Below, piece by piece: positions 52,701 through 63,209 of a stretch of DNA of 64,000 nt. The DNA lies in NCBI RefSeq assembly GCF_036417845.1, contig NC_089979.1, positions 46,198,775 to 46,262,774 of the forward strand, given 5' to 3'. Both the position numbers and the translations under genes were made by a program. Under the pieces are notes generated by a model. It searched no databases, was not told where the DNA came from, and saw only the letters and a list, made by a program, of their open reading frames with translations. Within the stretch, counting starts at the first letter, position 1, and each line of letters starts with the position of its first letter. Origin of the DNA: Apteryx mantelli. Lineage: Eukaryota; Chordata; Aves; Apterygiformes; Apterygidae.

Positions 52701-55700
52701 AGACATTTGTTAATACATTAACGATGTCAGTGTGATCAATGCAGTTCACTCACACTAGCATTACCTGGTAAGCATGGTCTGTGTGTACGAGGTAGAGGTT
52801 GGTAGGAGCTGAGCGGCTCAGAGGTGTCATCAATTTAGTCTCAGTTTTGGCACAGGAAGTTTCAGGACGGATTGCATCTTGGGCAGGAAAGGAAGGAGGA
52901 GATGCTAAAGATGGAGAGACTGGAGATAGACTGCTTAAGCCATCAGCTACTGAGTCCGTGTTGAGCCTGATTTCTGTATAGTAAAAATCCTCCTCTCCAT
53001 CGCTGTAGTCAGACTCCCCTACACGTCTGTTTCAAGACAAAGAATGAAGGACTGACTAAATGAAAGCAAGAACCCTAAGGTGAATTTTAAGCTCTAGCAT
53101 GAGCAAACTTATTCATACTGTCAACAAATTAATATTCCCAGTTTCAACCCTACCTACTTTATCAGCATTCTGACTGCAGGGAAGGGGAGAAGAAAAGAAA
53201 ATCATCTAGTCTTTAAAGAAAAGAAATAGGAATTAGTTTTCTTCTCTGTGTCATTCTTGACTCGTTCTTTGACCTTGGGCTAGATATTTAACTTCTATGC
53301 TTCAACTGAAATATCAGCAAGTACTTGCTTCTCATTCCTAACTATGGAAGTTAACAAGAATCTCAAAGCACTTTGACTTCAGAAATGACAAAGTAGCCAT
53401 AGAAATACTGATAAAGATAGAAAGCTTGGGCAAGATATACTTCAGTAATATAACAGCAAATAATATGTAATCTTATCATAGTTAACTTAATTAAATATAG
53501 TTATGGCTATGGTTTGCTGTAACTTTCCTCAGCATAAATAAAAAAGTTTGCTAGAGAACAGTCTCAGCATGCAACCCACTCAGACAGAGGTAGAGAAAGG
53601 ACATATAAGGGCTAGCTTGCCCATGCTGGACTTTCTGGCCCTACTGTCCAGATGCAGACTTACTGAGGGAGGAGATATAAAAGGTCTCAATGTCCCTGCC
53701 TCTCCCCACACCATCTGCTGTATGTCTGAGTGGAAGTGCTAGGAGTAAAGCAACCCTACTACTACTACCAGAATAGTAGTTCCCAGTAGGCTACACATTA
53801 TCTGGAAGTCCCAAACAACCCACTATTTTAGCACATTCCCAACCCACAAGCCTTACAAATGTAACTTGTGTAGCTCAAACATTCACATTTCTGTCCTGGA
53901 TCTTCCAAATGGGAAATATGGGAGCCCTAGCAGTCCTCCTGTCCACATGTACAGAGCAAGGCTGAATGCTGCCACGACGTCTCTGTTTTCCAGGCATTCA
54001 CCCCTAGTGGGTTTCACAGCCTGTCTGCCCATATACATTTTTATCTGTGGTCCTCTAGCCACCAATTACTCAATAAAACTCACTGAAAGAGCATGGATTC
54101 AGCAGATCTGAATAGCTCTGTCAAAAGTATTCTGCTGGATTGAACCAAGTCCTTCACCAAAAATTCTCTCTCCAGCAAAGTTACAAGCTCCAATTTCCAC
54201 GCAAATTCTGCTGTTTACTTCTCTTCTTCAATGCCACTAAAAAGACGTCCCAGCAATAGGAAGGACAAAGAGCAAAATTTATAACTGCATTCTAGGAGTT
54301 ATTTTCTCTATTTCTCAAAGCCTCACTCTTCAGAACCTAAGCCCAATATCAGTTACTACCATCTTTGCAAGACTTTCTTGAGCTCCATACCAGAATTCTT
54401 TCTTCCTCCTGGTCACTTTAGTTTTTAAACTCTGTATAACACAGACTTATAGAATAGAGACACATTTCCACATGTCTAACAGGTGACGGCAGCAGAGAGG
54501 GGGAAACGAGAAAAAGAATCAAAGAATACATATGCATGGAAGCCAACTCCTAGACACCTCTCCTTTCTCCATTTCCCTGATATCTGGACTGGCTCCCAGA
54601 CAGCACTCTCAGGCAGCATGAGGCAGCATGAATCCCCGTTGTAATTATGTATTAGAGAGCTAGTTCACTCACTGAATTGCACAGGAGATTTTAGTTACAA
54701 ACTAGAGCTCTGAAAAAAAACTTGTGTCATACAAGATTGATTAGTTTTTGCTTCTAGCCCAAGTAACATACACATGGAAATTGCAGCTCAGTTTCATTTT
54801 CAGTTTTTTGAGTTAGTTTTATTCAGAACTAGCACAAGCATCCAACCAAATGTGAAACAAAGCTGGAAAGTACTCAGACAGGGCCTTGACACCTGCCACA
54901 TTTCACACAGCTTCAGTGTGGATGCGATATGCAGATAGCACATACTTAGTGAAAATGCTTAACTGTCAAATGTCACTGAGCTGCAATGCCCTTAGGGCAG
55001 CGCAGTGTGGCCTAGAGTAGTATTTGACCTTCTAGCAAGGATCACAGAAGTTCAGAGGTGAAAAGAAAGTGCCCTGCTCTTGGAATGGGTTCCTGTTCAC
55101 CTTAACGCACTACTCTGCAATTTCATCAGAAAGCGAGAAATCTGAGATGGAAAGGACCAAGACAGTCCATCTCCCTGGCAAAGTAGGACTGTTTCCACTC
55201 TATACCAAATCCTTTAGACTTCTGAAGACATGAGTCTCTTACCCAAGGTGAATGGTCCGTATGTGTTTCTGAATCCCTGCAGCTGTGCTCAGTACCTTTC
55301 CACAGTTTTTCCACAGGCATTTGAACATCACCTTCATTGAGTTCTGAAAATTATAAGTAAAATAATATATTCTTTTTAGTTAGTTGCACAGAGGAAGGAA
55401 AAACAAAACAAAACAAAACAGATAGACAGTTACAAAATATTTTGTTTTACCTATACTTTAAATCAGCCCAAGTCCAGAGCCTCTAAATACGAATTTGTAA
55501 TGATGTAGTATCTCTGTTAACAGTATAATCCTACTGAATTCAACAGGAGCAGCTTGTTACCTCTCTCTAATCTTTTTCCATGCCTTTTTAATTTGCAAGT
55601 ATCAGTTTCTGTCTTCCCACAAAAAGATCTAGACAACATAAAAACTTTCTATACTTCTTTGGAGCCTTACTCTCAAAGAACAGCTGATCAGGGCTTCTCA

Positions 55701-58700
55701 CTTAACACAGGGTATCTTCCTAAAGTAAGCTGCATACTCTAAGGACTATTTTTACTCATGAATTCCCAAAACAAAAAAGATACAGTGTCATAAACCTGTA
55801 GCTTCTGCTATGACAATATTCACCCAAAGAGCAGGAAAAAACTACTTTTGTTACATTCAGAAGTTCCCATGTCCCCTACTTGGACATGAGAATTTCATCT
55901 GGAATTTGTTGGACATTTTTTAAAGAATATATGTATAATCTCAGTATAATATTCTTGTGAGCATATAACTTCATTGGCCTAAACTGAGTTATCATTGATT
56001 TAAAGCATAGCAAACAATAATCAGTTCCACCTTCAATATTTTGAAAGACCCTGGAGAAAACTAATCATTAGTCTAATTTAAAGCACAGTATGTGATAGCA
56101 AACAGCACAGATTTTACAGAATTTTATGCATATTTTTAAAGCTAAAGCATTTAACTTGAAAATGAAATCTAACTACTTAACTCATGTTATTCAAATTCAA
56201 AATTAGTGCTTCTCTAAAATCCTTGTCTCTGCTAGTACAGAACAAGCATTATCAAAGAAAACATGAGGAAGAGTTTCAAAATATTATCCCACAATTTTAG
56301 TTAAGACTAAGATTAAATGAATACACTTAAGTACATGTTTAGCTTCTGTCTACAACAGAATTGGACTTAATGCTTATCGAATCTGGACCTGTAGAATCAC
56401 ATGCTAGCATACGATAAGTTTCAGCATTTGCTATAAAGACAACAGTTAGAATACACTTTAAAAAATCTCAATTGATCTCAGCTTCTTTAATACAAGCTGA
56501 TTGTAGTAACATGTGCTAATAGTTACTTGGCAGTCTAACAACTCGTGTTCAAAAAATGTATGCTAAGTGCTTCAGGACTTGAGATACTCGATCATCAGTC
56601 AATACTGTTTCTAAGAAAACCTTCCACCTTAGAATAAATTGCACATGAATTCCCTTCACAATTGTTTGATCTGAAAACACAACTACTGCTGAAGTACATA
56701 ACTATTTTTTCTTAAAATTATATATAATCTATCTAGCAATTCTAATAAATATTTTTCTTATATTTGTAATACAATATATTACTGAAAACTACCATCAGTT
56801 TCAAAAATTAAATGATTTAAAACTACCAATGTGACAAGACAAAGAATATGCTTACTAATTACGTCTTAGGAATTCCAATATGACATCATGAACACCATAT
56901 GTATCTTTATAGACCCAGAATGTTCACTAGCCATCTCTGATTTGACGGTAAAAACAGTCTGCTATCTCTATTGTCTTTTTAGTTTTATTATCAATGCTGC
57001 AAAAAGTCTGCAAAAAAACATTCATTCTAACGTAACCAAATGAAATCTCACACAGTAGAAACACAGATCAAACTATGCTGCCATTTCCTGACTGGTCAAA
57101 AAATTGCCTAATTGGGCTTTAATGCTTCATTATAACAAACAGAACAAAATGATTTGGTGGGGAATAATTACATTAATGAAAACATTTAAGCATTCAACTT
57201 TCTCAATGGGAAGTGGTTGCTAACATGACTTTTTCCAAACATGGAATGGAATAAACTTCTCATGAGTAAATGTAAAGTCACCAATCACTCTATTTCCATG
57301 TTTATGATTTCTGATTTTACAACCCTAAAGAAGAAATAACCTGAACATTTTTTTTTCCAGCTTCTAAAGGTACAAAGTTGTACTCAGATACAGTATCGGG
57401 CTGGGGCCAGAATGAAAAAACTGGGGGAAATGCAGTTCATCTGTGACAAAGTTTGGCAAGTAATATTCATCTAAATTAAACATTTGCCATACAGAACAAA
57501 ATCCATGAGAACCAGAGCAGGCAGTGTATTATCTGTGGAGGCTATGTAAATAGAAATATTCAAAGACAACTTAAATAACAATAAAGATGGCAGCTGTAAA
57601 ACCATCTGTATAATCACAGCTGAACAATAAGAACGATGACAATAAGCATAACTTCAACTGAGAAGTAAAAGGCAAATCACTTCTGCGTTCCCACCCCTTC
57701 TGCCCTGCACCTCCACCCAATCCTTCTGTCTTTAGTTTAACATCCAGCTCTAACTTTTCATTTCTTATAACAAATGTGTCCTCCAAAATATTTTTTTTTA
57801 TTTTTAGCATCAGGCAAAGGCATTTTACATCCCTTTCCCACAAACAAGGGCAGAGCAGTGTGGGTCAGCAAATGAGCAACTTCTGGAGCAAAATGATAAA
57901 TCTGAAGAGGTTTAAACAATCATTAAAACTTCTTCTGCTGGTGGTGAAGCAATTAACTCTCTCAGTCTGAGCCAGAAACAAAGTCACTAAGGAATAACAA
58001 ATTCTCTGTTTTTCTCCTCCTTACAGAAAGCTCTTTTTCATCTTGCTATGTAAAATCTGTCCTGTTGCGTTAGGAGGGAGGAAAACTTGGACTAGTGCCA
58101 TCTCTTTGTTTTCTTTTTCTTCGAGAGGAGCTTGCTTGCTAGCATAATGGTGATTTTTTTGGTTTTTGTTTTCGACTTTTTTTACACTGTGCTTTATTTA
58201 TTCCACTTCTGGGCTTCTACCAAGGATAAATTTGGCCACTGCTAATACCATATCAAAAGCCATCAGGTTTGATCTCTCTCTCCTTTTTTCATCCCATGTG
58301 TTTGTGCAGAGAATGCTTCACAGTATTAAGGTATCTGACATGCTGTCAGACTAGCAGCACTTTCAGGGAACAAGAAGTAATAAGGCCATATCCAGCCTTT
58401 GCGATGACATGTAAAGGCTGCCTGTTGCATCCTGCATACAAAGAATTTACCAAAGTAGGATAGAAATCCCTTGAATGGCCAGAGGCAACACCTTCTGGAA
58501 ATCACTTTACTATCTTCTGAGCAGGAGGCTCTGCAGAACCTCACCATCTGCCAGCAAATATGTGGTGCTGATGGCAGCATGTGCAGTAGGTGACTGGGTT
58601 CAACTAGACATAGTGACTAGGCTGAGTACCTACATTAACTGGATGCTAAGGAGGGATCTGCCCAAAGAGCTGTTTGAGTTATTCATTCCTTTCTCACAGA

Positions 58701-61700
58701 AGAATAAGTCTAACAACATCCGCTTTACCTACTTGTATGGAATTTAACATGAGGCTAACCTTTCTCTTCCTAGGAATGGGTTCATCAAAGAGAAGGTTGC
58801 TTGTTTCAGCTTCATCAATACCATCATCTGGCTGGGAAGGTGTTCGAAAAGCTTTGAAACTATCAGCTGACAGAGGCGGAGATGGGGTAGATGGGTTGGA
58901 CTGATCACTGGGAGCGTTCCAGCTCCAGTATCCACTACTGCTGGTACTAGAAGGCACAAATCCTCCTTCTTTCCAAGATCCATTTAGGGATTCTGTGAAG
59001 AACAACAACAGCAGTCATTACAACAAATCTTCTTATATCATGTGGTAGGGCTATGGAGTTCTTTTATTTGAGGCTTAGATGCTATGTTGGTAATTAACTG
59101 TACCTTCAGTAAAGAAAAGTGAAAGCATAGGATGTACAGAGGACAAGAACATCTATCCCACTGCATTCGAATGACATTTACTAATACCCAGGTTCCACAC
59201 TTGATTTACAGGTGTTTTAAAAAAAAACAAACAAGGAATTCTTCTGAAAAGAAATGCTGGGTTTCAAAAAACAATCTCTTCTGGAGTATAAACCATGATA
59301 AGCAGTCAGATATTGCATGCATGATTATGGAAAAACATTCAAATACATTCTTAACCTTAAATATGAACACATATCTGCAGTGGGGCATAAGTGCAAACTT
59401 CAAGTCATTGCCCAGCCAATAGGAGATCCCCTGGAAAGAGGACATCTATTCTGAGTACCAGGACACTAACTGGATTTGTAAAAACATAATCATCATCCAA
59501 GTGCTAGAACACCAAAGAAAATCACAATTACACTCTAAACACTTTCTCATAGTCTCCTAGTGTACATGTCTTTGTCTAATTTGAATCTCTGTCAAATTTA
59601 GGTGGTACATATTCTTAGATTGACATCACTTTTTCTTCATAAAGGTGCAGTTAGGCGTCTGGTTCCAAAATTCCAAAATTCACGGCCATTTAACATAGCC
59701 TTATATTTTTTCTGCTCAGAAGAGGCATGAATTAGAGGCCTGGATTGGTATTCCACACTAAATACTACCACACCAAACTGGCTATGTATTTGAAACCATC
59801 CTCTCAGGCGCTGGACACCAGAATGCCAGTCTTCTCAATGACTAAAGGGATTCAGGTGCTAACATGGCTTGGGCATGCGTACAGGGATGGTTTGGTAAGG
59901 TTTCTCCAGAACTTGGGCACCAGAAGTCTTTCTAAATGACACCGTAGGTGTTTAAATGGTTTGTGCAATACCTGACCTTGTAGTTGGCAAGGAAATAACG
60001 ATCTTTTATTTGTTAGTGAAATGTTATTTAAGTGTGAGACAGGAGTCTTTTCAAGTCAGTGCCTGCACTTAAGAGTTCTACAGAAGTCACTCCTTCATTC
60101 CTTCTCAATGTCTTGCAAACAAGTTTAACTAATAACATCCGCCAGGAAAATAATTTCCACCATTTGCTACCAAAAGCTTAACCCACAACCAATGAAATGA
60201 ATGACTTTTTACCCCTAATTCAGTTGGGTTTGGACAAAGCTCTTCATCATAATCATTACCTCCTCACAAAACAGAATTTAGTGCTTCATCATGTAAGCAC
60301 ATGCATAAAAATACCTGCTTGCATAGTCAATAGCAAAATCACCGCACTGATCAAAAACATCCACCAAAATTCCTAATTGGAAAATGATCTATAAATTTCT
60401 TATAGCCAATAATCATGAACCAAAACATTACATTTGCATGTATTACAGGCCTTCAGAGTTTCATGTGACTGTAATTGAGGTGTTTTTTGTTTTATAAGTA
60501 TTTGTACTTGAGTCTCATGCCAAAGCTAAGCAGCACATCTGGTATCAACTTGTGAACTTAGCATAGTTTAAAATTCCTGTTTGTTCAGAAAAACAAAGGA
60601 AACAGTACTCTCTAAACTATTATTTTTTGACACATTTATGGTGGTACTTTGTATTCTCTAGGTTTACAGCTTCTCTTCACCTTGCTGAGAAAGAGATTTA
60701 AATCAATTTAAAATAATATGTAAAAGACAGGATAAGGTTGACAACAGGAAGAAAACAAACACTGGTTCTCATTAATGCTAACAAATCTGGCAGTGCAAAG
60801 GAGCTTAAAATATAAATAAATGTAACTTACTCTTATTCTGGGCTCTTTTCACATTGCTGGAGTTGCGTGAAAGAGAACCAGACCAAACATTACTGAGCTG
60901 CAGGGAAACCAGGGCCAAATTCTGAACCAGTTTATATGGATAACCATCCCCAGTAATTCCAGCAAAGTTCAGAATCTGACTTTAATATTAATTTTAACAT
61001 TAATGACTTTAACATTAAATTTTTACTGCTAGGCAAAATTCTATTTTTTTAAAAATAATTTTTCCCTTACAGTGCTCCTTACTGCCTTTTTTTGGAAAAG
61101 GATGGAGAGCTACAAAGGATTCAACATTACTAAATTTGTATCTTGTATTACCATGAAGAACCTAGAACCAATATCAACTGGGTTTTAAATAATCAAATCT
61201 TCACTCTTTAATATAAGTATTTAATAAGTCTTAACTCAGGCAAAACTAAGATATTCATGAAGAACATGCCCAACGACAGCTTCAAAATTTTGTCTGAGAC
61301 TACTGCAAATATGTGAATCACTTTTTCAGATTCAAAAAATATACAAACAATCTATACGAAGAAATATCAAAGAGCACTCAGACTGCATAAAGAAATATCA
61401 AATGCAGTTAACAACTACCATTTACCCATTAGCAATTCAAAAGCGCTTGTTTGGAAGACCTTTCCAATCAACAGCTACTAGCACTGAGGGTCCTGACAAC
61501 TTTCATCTGTAAATTGTTTACGGTGATTGATACTGCCTTGTCCCACAGAAGATTACTGCCAGGGGTTACCAGGGGAGGCAAAATGGGACTTGTACGTGTC
61601 TCAGCCACTCCTGATCTCTGTCTGGCACATCAACACAAACCCACCCTCATCTGTGGTTTGAGCTAAGAACTGGAGTAGCTGGAGTGCAGATATGTTTTCT

Positions 61701-63209
61701 CTCTTTCATTGACCTTCCCAGAGGGCTGGTAACCTTCAGTCCTGAGGCAGGACAAATCACTGGGGATGTTACCATCAGAGATTTCCCAGGGCTTGTCTGT
61801 CAGGGGCAGTGGCATTCTGCAAATACGTCTGGCTTTAAACATTTAGTAAGTGTGCGGAAAACACACACACAGAGGAACCATGGACATTCATGGCTAGACT
61901 TTCAGCTACTGAGCCAAGTGGAAAGAATAAGTATTTTCTGGAAATAAATGAAAAAACACACTATTTTTCAAAAATCTTGGAAGCTGGGGCATGCCTCATA
62001 GTATAGATTCCTTTTTAATACACACATCATTCAGTGGATCACCCCGACTGCATTAAAAATTGCAAAGGCTACTTCCCTATTAATTCACAATCAGTAAACA
62101 TCCTTGCAGTGCTCCAATTATTTACAGTAGCAAGGCACTTATGATCTATTTAACAGCTGCAAATGAGAAAAAAAAGCCAGAGTTATGTGAACAACCCTGA
62201 GACATCCTAACAAGCACATATGAATTTAAGATTATTCCTTAAAATATAACATTTTTTAAAATGTCTTGTAACTGCAGTCAAGCTTGCACAAATCGATTAC
62301 ATCTTCTTAGCAATTTCATTATTATCACTTATTTTTAGATTCATTTTTATTTGTATGTCTTCTGCTGTTACAGTATTTATGAATTTGATGGTAGACCATC
62401 AGAGAGTTGCAAAGGATAACCAGCCCAACTGAGGATCTAAGCCTGCATCTGCGTAAAAGGACCTGTATCACTGCAGACCTGCAGTGCATGGCCTCTCAGC
62501 CTAGGGCGGTGATCTATAGAGGAACTGCTTTGTCTCTTCATAATGTTCAGCACAATCTGATCAGATTTCAATGATGCGGGGACAAGAATTGCTGTCATAT
62601 TTGCTACATATGTGCAGATGCACATAAACTGGAAAACTAGCATTTCAGTGAGATCAGAGGATCCCCTACAGTGCTAATTCCCCCTTCCTGTATTTCTAGC
62701 CCAAGGAGGAGCACCTACTGTTTCATAAACTGGAGCAGCTCTATAGTCACTGAAGAGGTTTGTTCTCATTTCTGCCAATACTGCAACAAAGACCTCTACT
62801 AGGGCAGAGAAAATCTCAGTATTATCATAGCATGCAAGAGTCACTGCCAGAAGACACCACTCAAACTTGCACCACACTGCCACTGCTCCTTCCTAGTCAT
62901 CTAGGCCAACAGATCACTACACATTGGTATTATCAGACAACTATTCTTTTCTTTTCCATCTGAATTTCTACCAGTCGTACAGAAAAGGATTTCAGATTCT
63001 TCCTCTATATCATATGTACTCCATTCCTAAGTTTTCAGTTTTCCAGTACAACACAATCATACTCCTTCTTGAAGTCCCTGTCCAAGAGTTACTCTGAAGG
63101 CTTACCATTCGGTCGGATAGGAGGGCTGCGAACCAAAGGGCTGGTAGATAAACTGGTTAGTACCATGGCTGCTGTTACTTTATCCATGTCCAGTTCTTCT
63201 GAAGATTTT
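40609..63209 (-). CDS. ZNF704: ZNF704: zinc-finger / C-clamp transcription factor, 3' seven coding exons (5' end outside window)
   Basis: Joined coding segments, in order of transcription: 63209-63106, 58992-58760, 55343-55243, 53026-52765, 48678-48574, 42657-42563 and 40720-40609 (1012 bp). Every junction is a canonical AG/GT pair on the minus strand, and the phases join without a break into about 336 residues ending in a stop. Order of parts: a leucine/serine-rich segment ([15 protein letters not shown]), a Ser/Pro-rich segment, a basic PRKRK motif that could act as a nuclear localisation signal, one C2H2 finger, a second Ser/Pro/Thr-rich segment, and a C-terminal C-clamp. This order is typical of the ZNF395 / SLC2A4RG / ZNF704 family of nuclear DNA-binding regulators. 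From what I remember of the paralogues, the wording fits ZNF704 best. The family's known binding preference is a GCCGGCG-type GC box, and ZNF704 has been described as a transcriptional repressor. The human protein is about 412 residues, so roughly 75 N-terminal residues should lie beyond position 64000. ZNF395 is the main alternative. Confidence 0.88.
40721..42562 (-). other. ZNF704 intron between exon f and the last exon
   Basis: 1842 bp. It starts GTACGG and ends CTCTCTGACAG in gene sense. It contains the 15-bp tandem repeat at 41945. Nothing else is recognised. Confidence 0.8.
41945..41989 (+). repeat. Three-copy 15-bp tandem repeat
   Basis: GAACATAATTTTTTT occurs twice in a row, at 41945 and 41960, followed by a diverged third copy, GAACACAGTGTTTTT, at 41975. 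It lies in the last ZNF704 intron. Confidence 0.9.
42563..42657 (-). CDS. ZNF704: ZNF704 coding exon f (short, variable linker)
   Basis: The acceptor is TATTGACAG|GTC and the donor is TTGAG|GTACGG. The 95-bp exon encodes 31 residues, starting [18 protein letters not shown] and ending [10 protein letters not shown], plus two bases of the Arg codon finished by the last exon. It fits the position and length of the VSPTHH... to ...SSPPR linker that I recall from mammalian ZNF704. The final residues VAFGL differ from the mammalian form as I remember it, so the 3' boundary is slightly less certain. A second possible donor, 14 bases earlier at CCTAGA|GTAGC, would break the frame to the last exon. 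Confidence 0.82.
43970..45000 (-). mobile_element. Ancient L3/CR1-clade LINE remnant inside a ZNF704 intron
   Basis: Read on the minus strand, this follows the reverse-transcriptase region of the old L3/CR1 lineage, in order. The dated-block equivalent TACAACTCCCAGATCCTCTG is near 44090 and CTTGCATTTTGCACAATTAA near 44190. TTCCAGATCATTTACAAAAA is near 44332, and TTTGACAAATTGTGCTTTAC with AAGCATGTTGATTGACAT near 44590-44630. TTTTCTAGTCTTTGGCATTT is near 44735 and TCTGCTAGGGCTCTTAAACA near 44810. Frames are broken throughout, so it is a fossil. It is oriented like the host gene. It is far more diverged than the CR1 at 15981-18207. Confidence 0.72.
45590..45670 (-). mobile_element. Short CR1 3'-tail fragment
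   Basis: ATCACAGAACAACTGAGGTT, then GGAAGGGACTTTTGGAGATC and CTAGTCCAAGCCCCTTGCTC, correspond to the CR1 3' terminus (ATCACAGAATCACAG...GGTTGGAAGGGACC...TCTAGTCCAACCCCC). The same segment is at 15981-16060 in the younger element. Similarity fades after about 45670, so only the last 80 bp or so are clear. It shares the orientation of the other LINE pieces in this window. Confidence 0.85.
45967..46019 (+). repeat. 36-bp offset duplication flanking (TCTAA)n
   Basis: TCTAGGCTGATTGATAT occurs at 45967-45983 and again at 46003-46019. Between them lies a short TCTAA pentamer array (TCTAATCTAATCTAATCTA). It is in the intron between exons e and f. Confidence 0.9.
48360..48379 (+). repeat. Poly(A) homopolymer
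   Basis: About 20 A's, some 190 bp downstream (gene sense) of ZNF704 exon e. Confidence 0.9.
48574..48678 (-). CDS. ZNF704: ZNF704 coding exon e
   Basis: The acceptor is TTCAAACAG|GCC and the donor is ATTCCA|GTAAGTG. The exon is exactly 105 bp, phase 0 at both ends, and encodes 35 residues from [14 protein letters not shown] to [16 protein letters not shown]. The [13 protein letters not shown] string is conserved across ZNF395/ZNF704. Being symmetric, the exon could be skipped without a frameshift, although I see no evidence that it is. Confidence 0.92.
51063..51091 (+). repeat. A-rich tract with G interruptions
   Basis: Three runs of A's separated by single G's. Confidence 0.9.
51597..51612 (+). 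repeat. Poly(A) homopolymer
   Basis: About 16 A's between GGCTGGGG and GGGAAAGG. Confidence 0.9.
52765..53026 (-). CDS. ZNF704: ZNF704 coding exon d (acidic [11 protein letters not shown] and Ser/Pro/Thr-rich segment)
   Basis: The acceptor is GAAACAG|ACGTG and the donor is TACCAG|GTAATG. The 262-bp exon supplies the last base of the split Gly codon, then 87 residues: [19 protein letters not shown] directly after the finger, then [14 protein letters not shown], and finally [20 protein letters not shown] and AYQ. The acidic, tyrosine-containing block after the finger and the HTDHAYQ ending are family hallmarks. The exon ends in phase 0. Confidence 0.92.
53027..55242 (-). other. ZNF704 intron between exons c and d
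   Basis: 2216 bp. It starts GTAAGAG and ends GAAACAG in gene sense. It contains the MIR-like fragment at 53243-53379 and a short AGGCAGCATG duplication near 54611. Confidence 0.8.
53243..53379 (-). mobile_element. MIR-like SINE fragment (reverse orientation)
   Basis: TTTGACCTTGGGCTAGATAT, TTAACTTCTATGCTTCAACT and AATCTCAAAGCACTTTGA match the reverse complement of the MIR core (GTGACCTTGGGCAAGTCACTTAACCTC...CTCAGTTT...AAAGCGCTT). It is diverged, and it lies in the intron between ZNF704 exons c and d. Confidence 0.5.
55243..55343 (-). CDS. ZNF704: ZNF704 coding exon c (C2H2 zinc finger)
   Basis: The acceptor is TTTTCAG|AACTC and the donor is CTTGG|GTAAGAG. The 101-bp exon encodes 33 residues plus two bases of a Gly codon. 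The finger reads [19 protein letters not shown] followed by IRTIH, which is C-X4-C-X12-H-X4-H, within the normal C2H2 range. The single finger is carried whole by this exon. A different frame over the same DNA is also open but has no family resemblance. Confidence 0.93.
55344..58759 (-). other. ZNF704 intron between exons b and c
   Basis: 3416 bp, AT-rich. It starts GTTAG and ends TTTTCAG in gene sense. It contains the (AAAAC)n repeat. No other feature is recognised. Confidence 0.8.
55399..55421 (+). repeat. (AAAAC)n simple repeat
   Basis: Four AAAAC units in the intron just upstream (gene sense) of the zinc-finger exon. Confidence 0.9.
58760..58992 (-). CDS. ZNF704: ZNF704 coding exon b (Ser/Pro-rich segment and PRKRK basic motif)
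   Basis: The acceptor is TTCACAG|AATCC and the donor is AAAG|GTTAG. The 233-bp exon completes Glu and then encodes 77 residues, from [10 protein letters not shown] through [20 protein letters not shown] to [11 protein letters not shown]. It is low-complexity and rich in Ser and Pro, with an acidic stretch (PDDGIDEAE) before the basic PRKRK cluster that abuts the zinc finger. It is the most ZNF704-specific part of the frame. The donor GTTAG is acceptable but is not the GTAAG/GTGAG consensus. Confidence 0.9.
58993..63105 (-). other. ZNF704 intron between exons a and b
   Basis: 4113 bp, AT-rich. It starts GTAAGCC and ends TTCACAG in gene sense. I recognise no repeats or further exons in it. Confidence 0.8.
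63106..63209 (-). CDS. ZNF704: ZNF704 coding exon a (first in window)
   Basis: The acceptor is TGTTTCAG|A and the donor is AATG|GTAAG. The 104-bp exon begins with the last base of a split codon, encodes 34 residues from [10 protein letters not shown] to SPPIRPN, and leaves one G that completes a Glu codon with the next exon. The segment [20 protein letters not shown] is strongly conserved in the ZNF395/ZNF704 family. The codon split at its start shows that at least one more coding exon lies upstream, beyond the window edge. Confidence 0.87.

Larger units (their letters stand above)
48679..52764 (-). other. ZNF704 intron between exons d and e
   Basis: 4086 bp. It starts GTAATG and ends CAAACAG in gene sense. 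The A-rich tracts at 51063 and 51597 are the only repeats identified. A pyrimidine-rich stretch at about 50590-51010 resembles degraded LINE sequence, but I could not assign it. Confidence 0.8.

Noticed and set aside
55126-55320. Minus-strand frame of 64 codons over the zinc-finger exon
   Set aside because: A different frame from the C2H2-encoding one; it reads through the exon donor into the intron.
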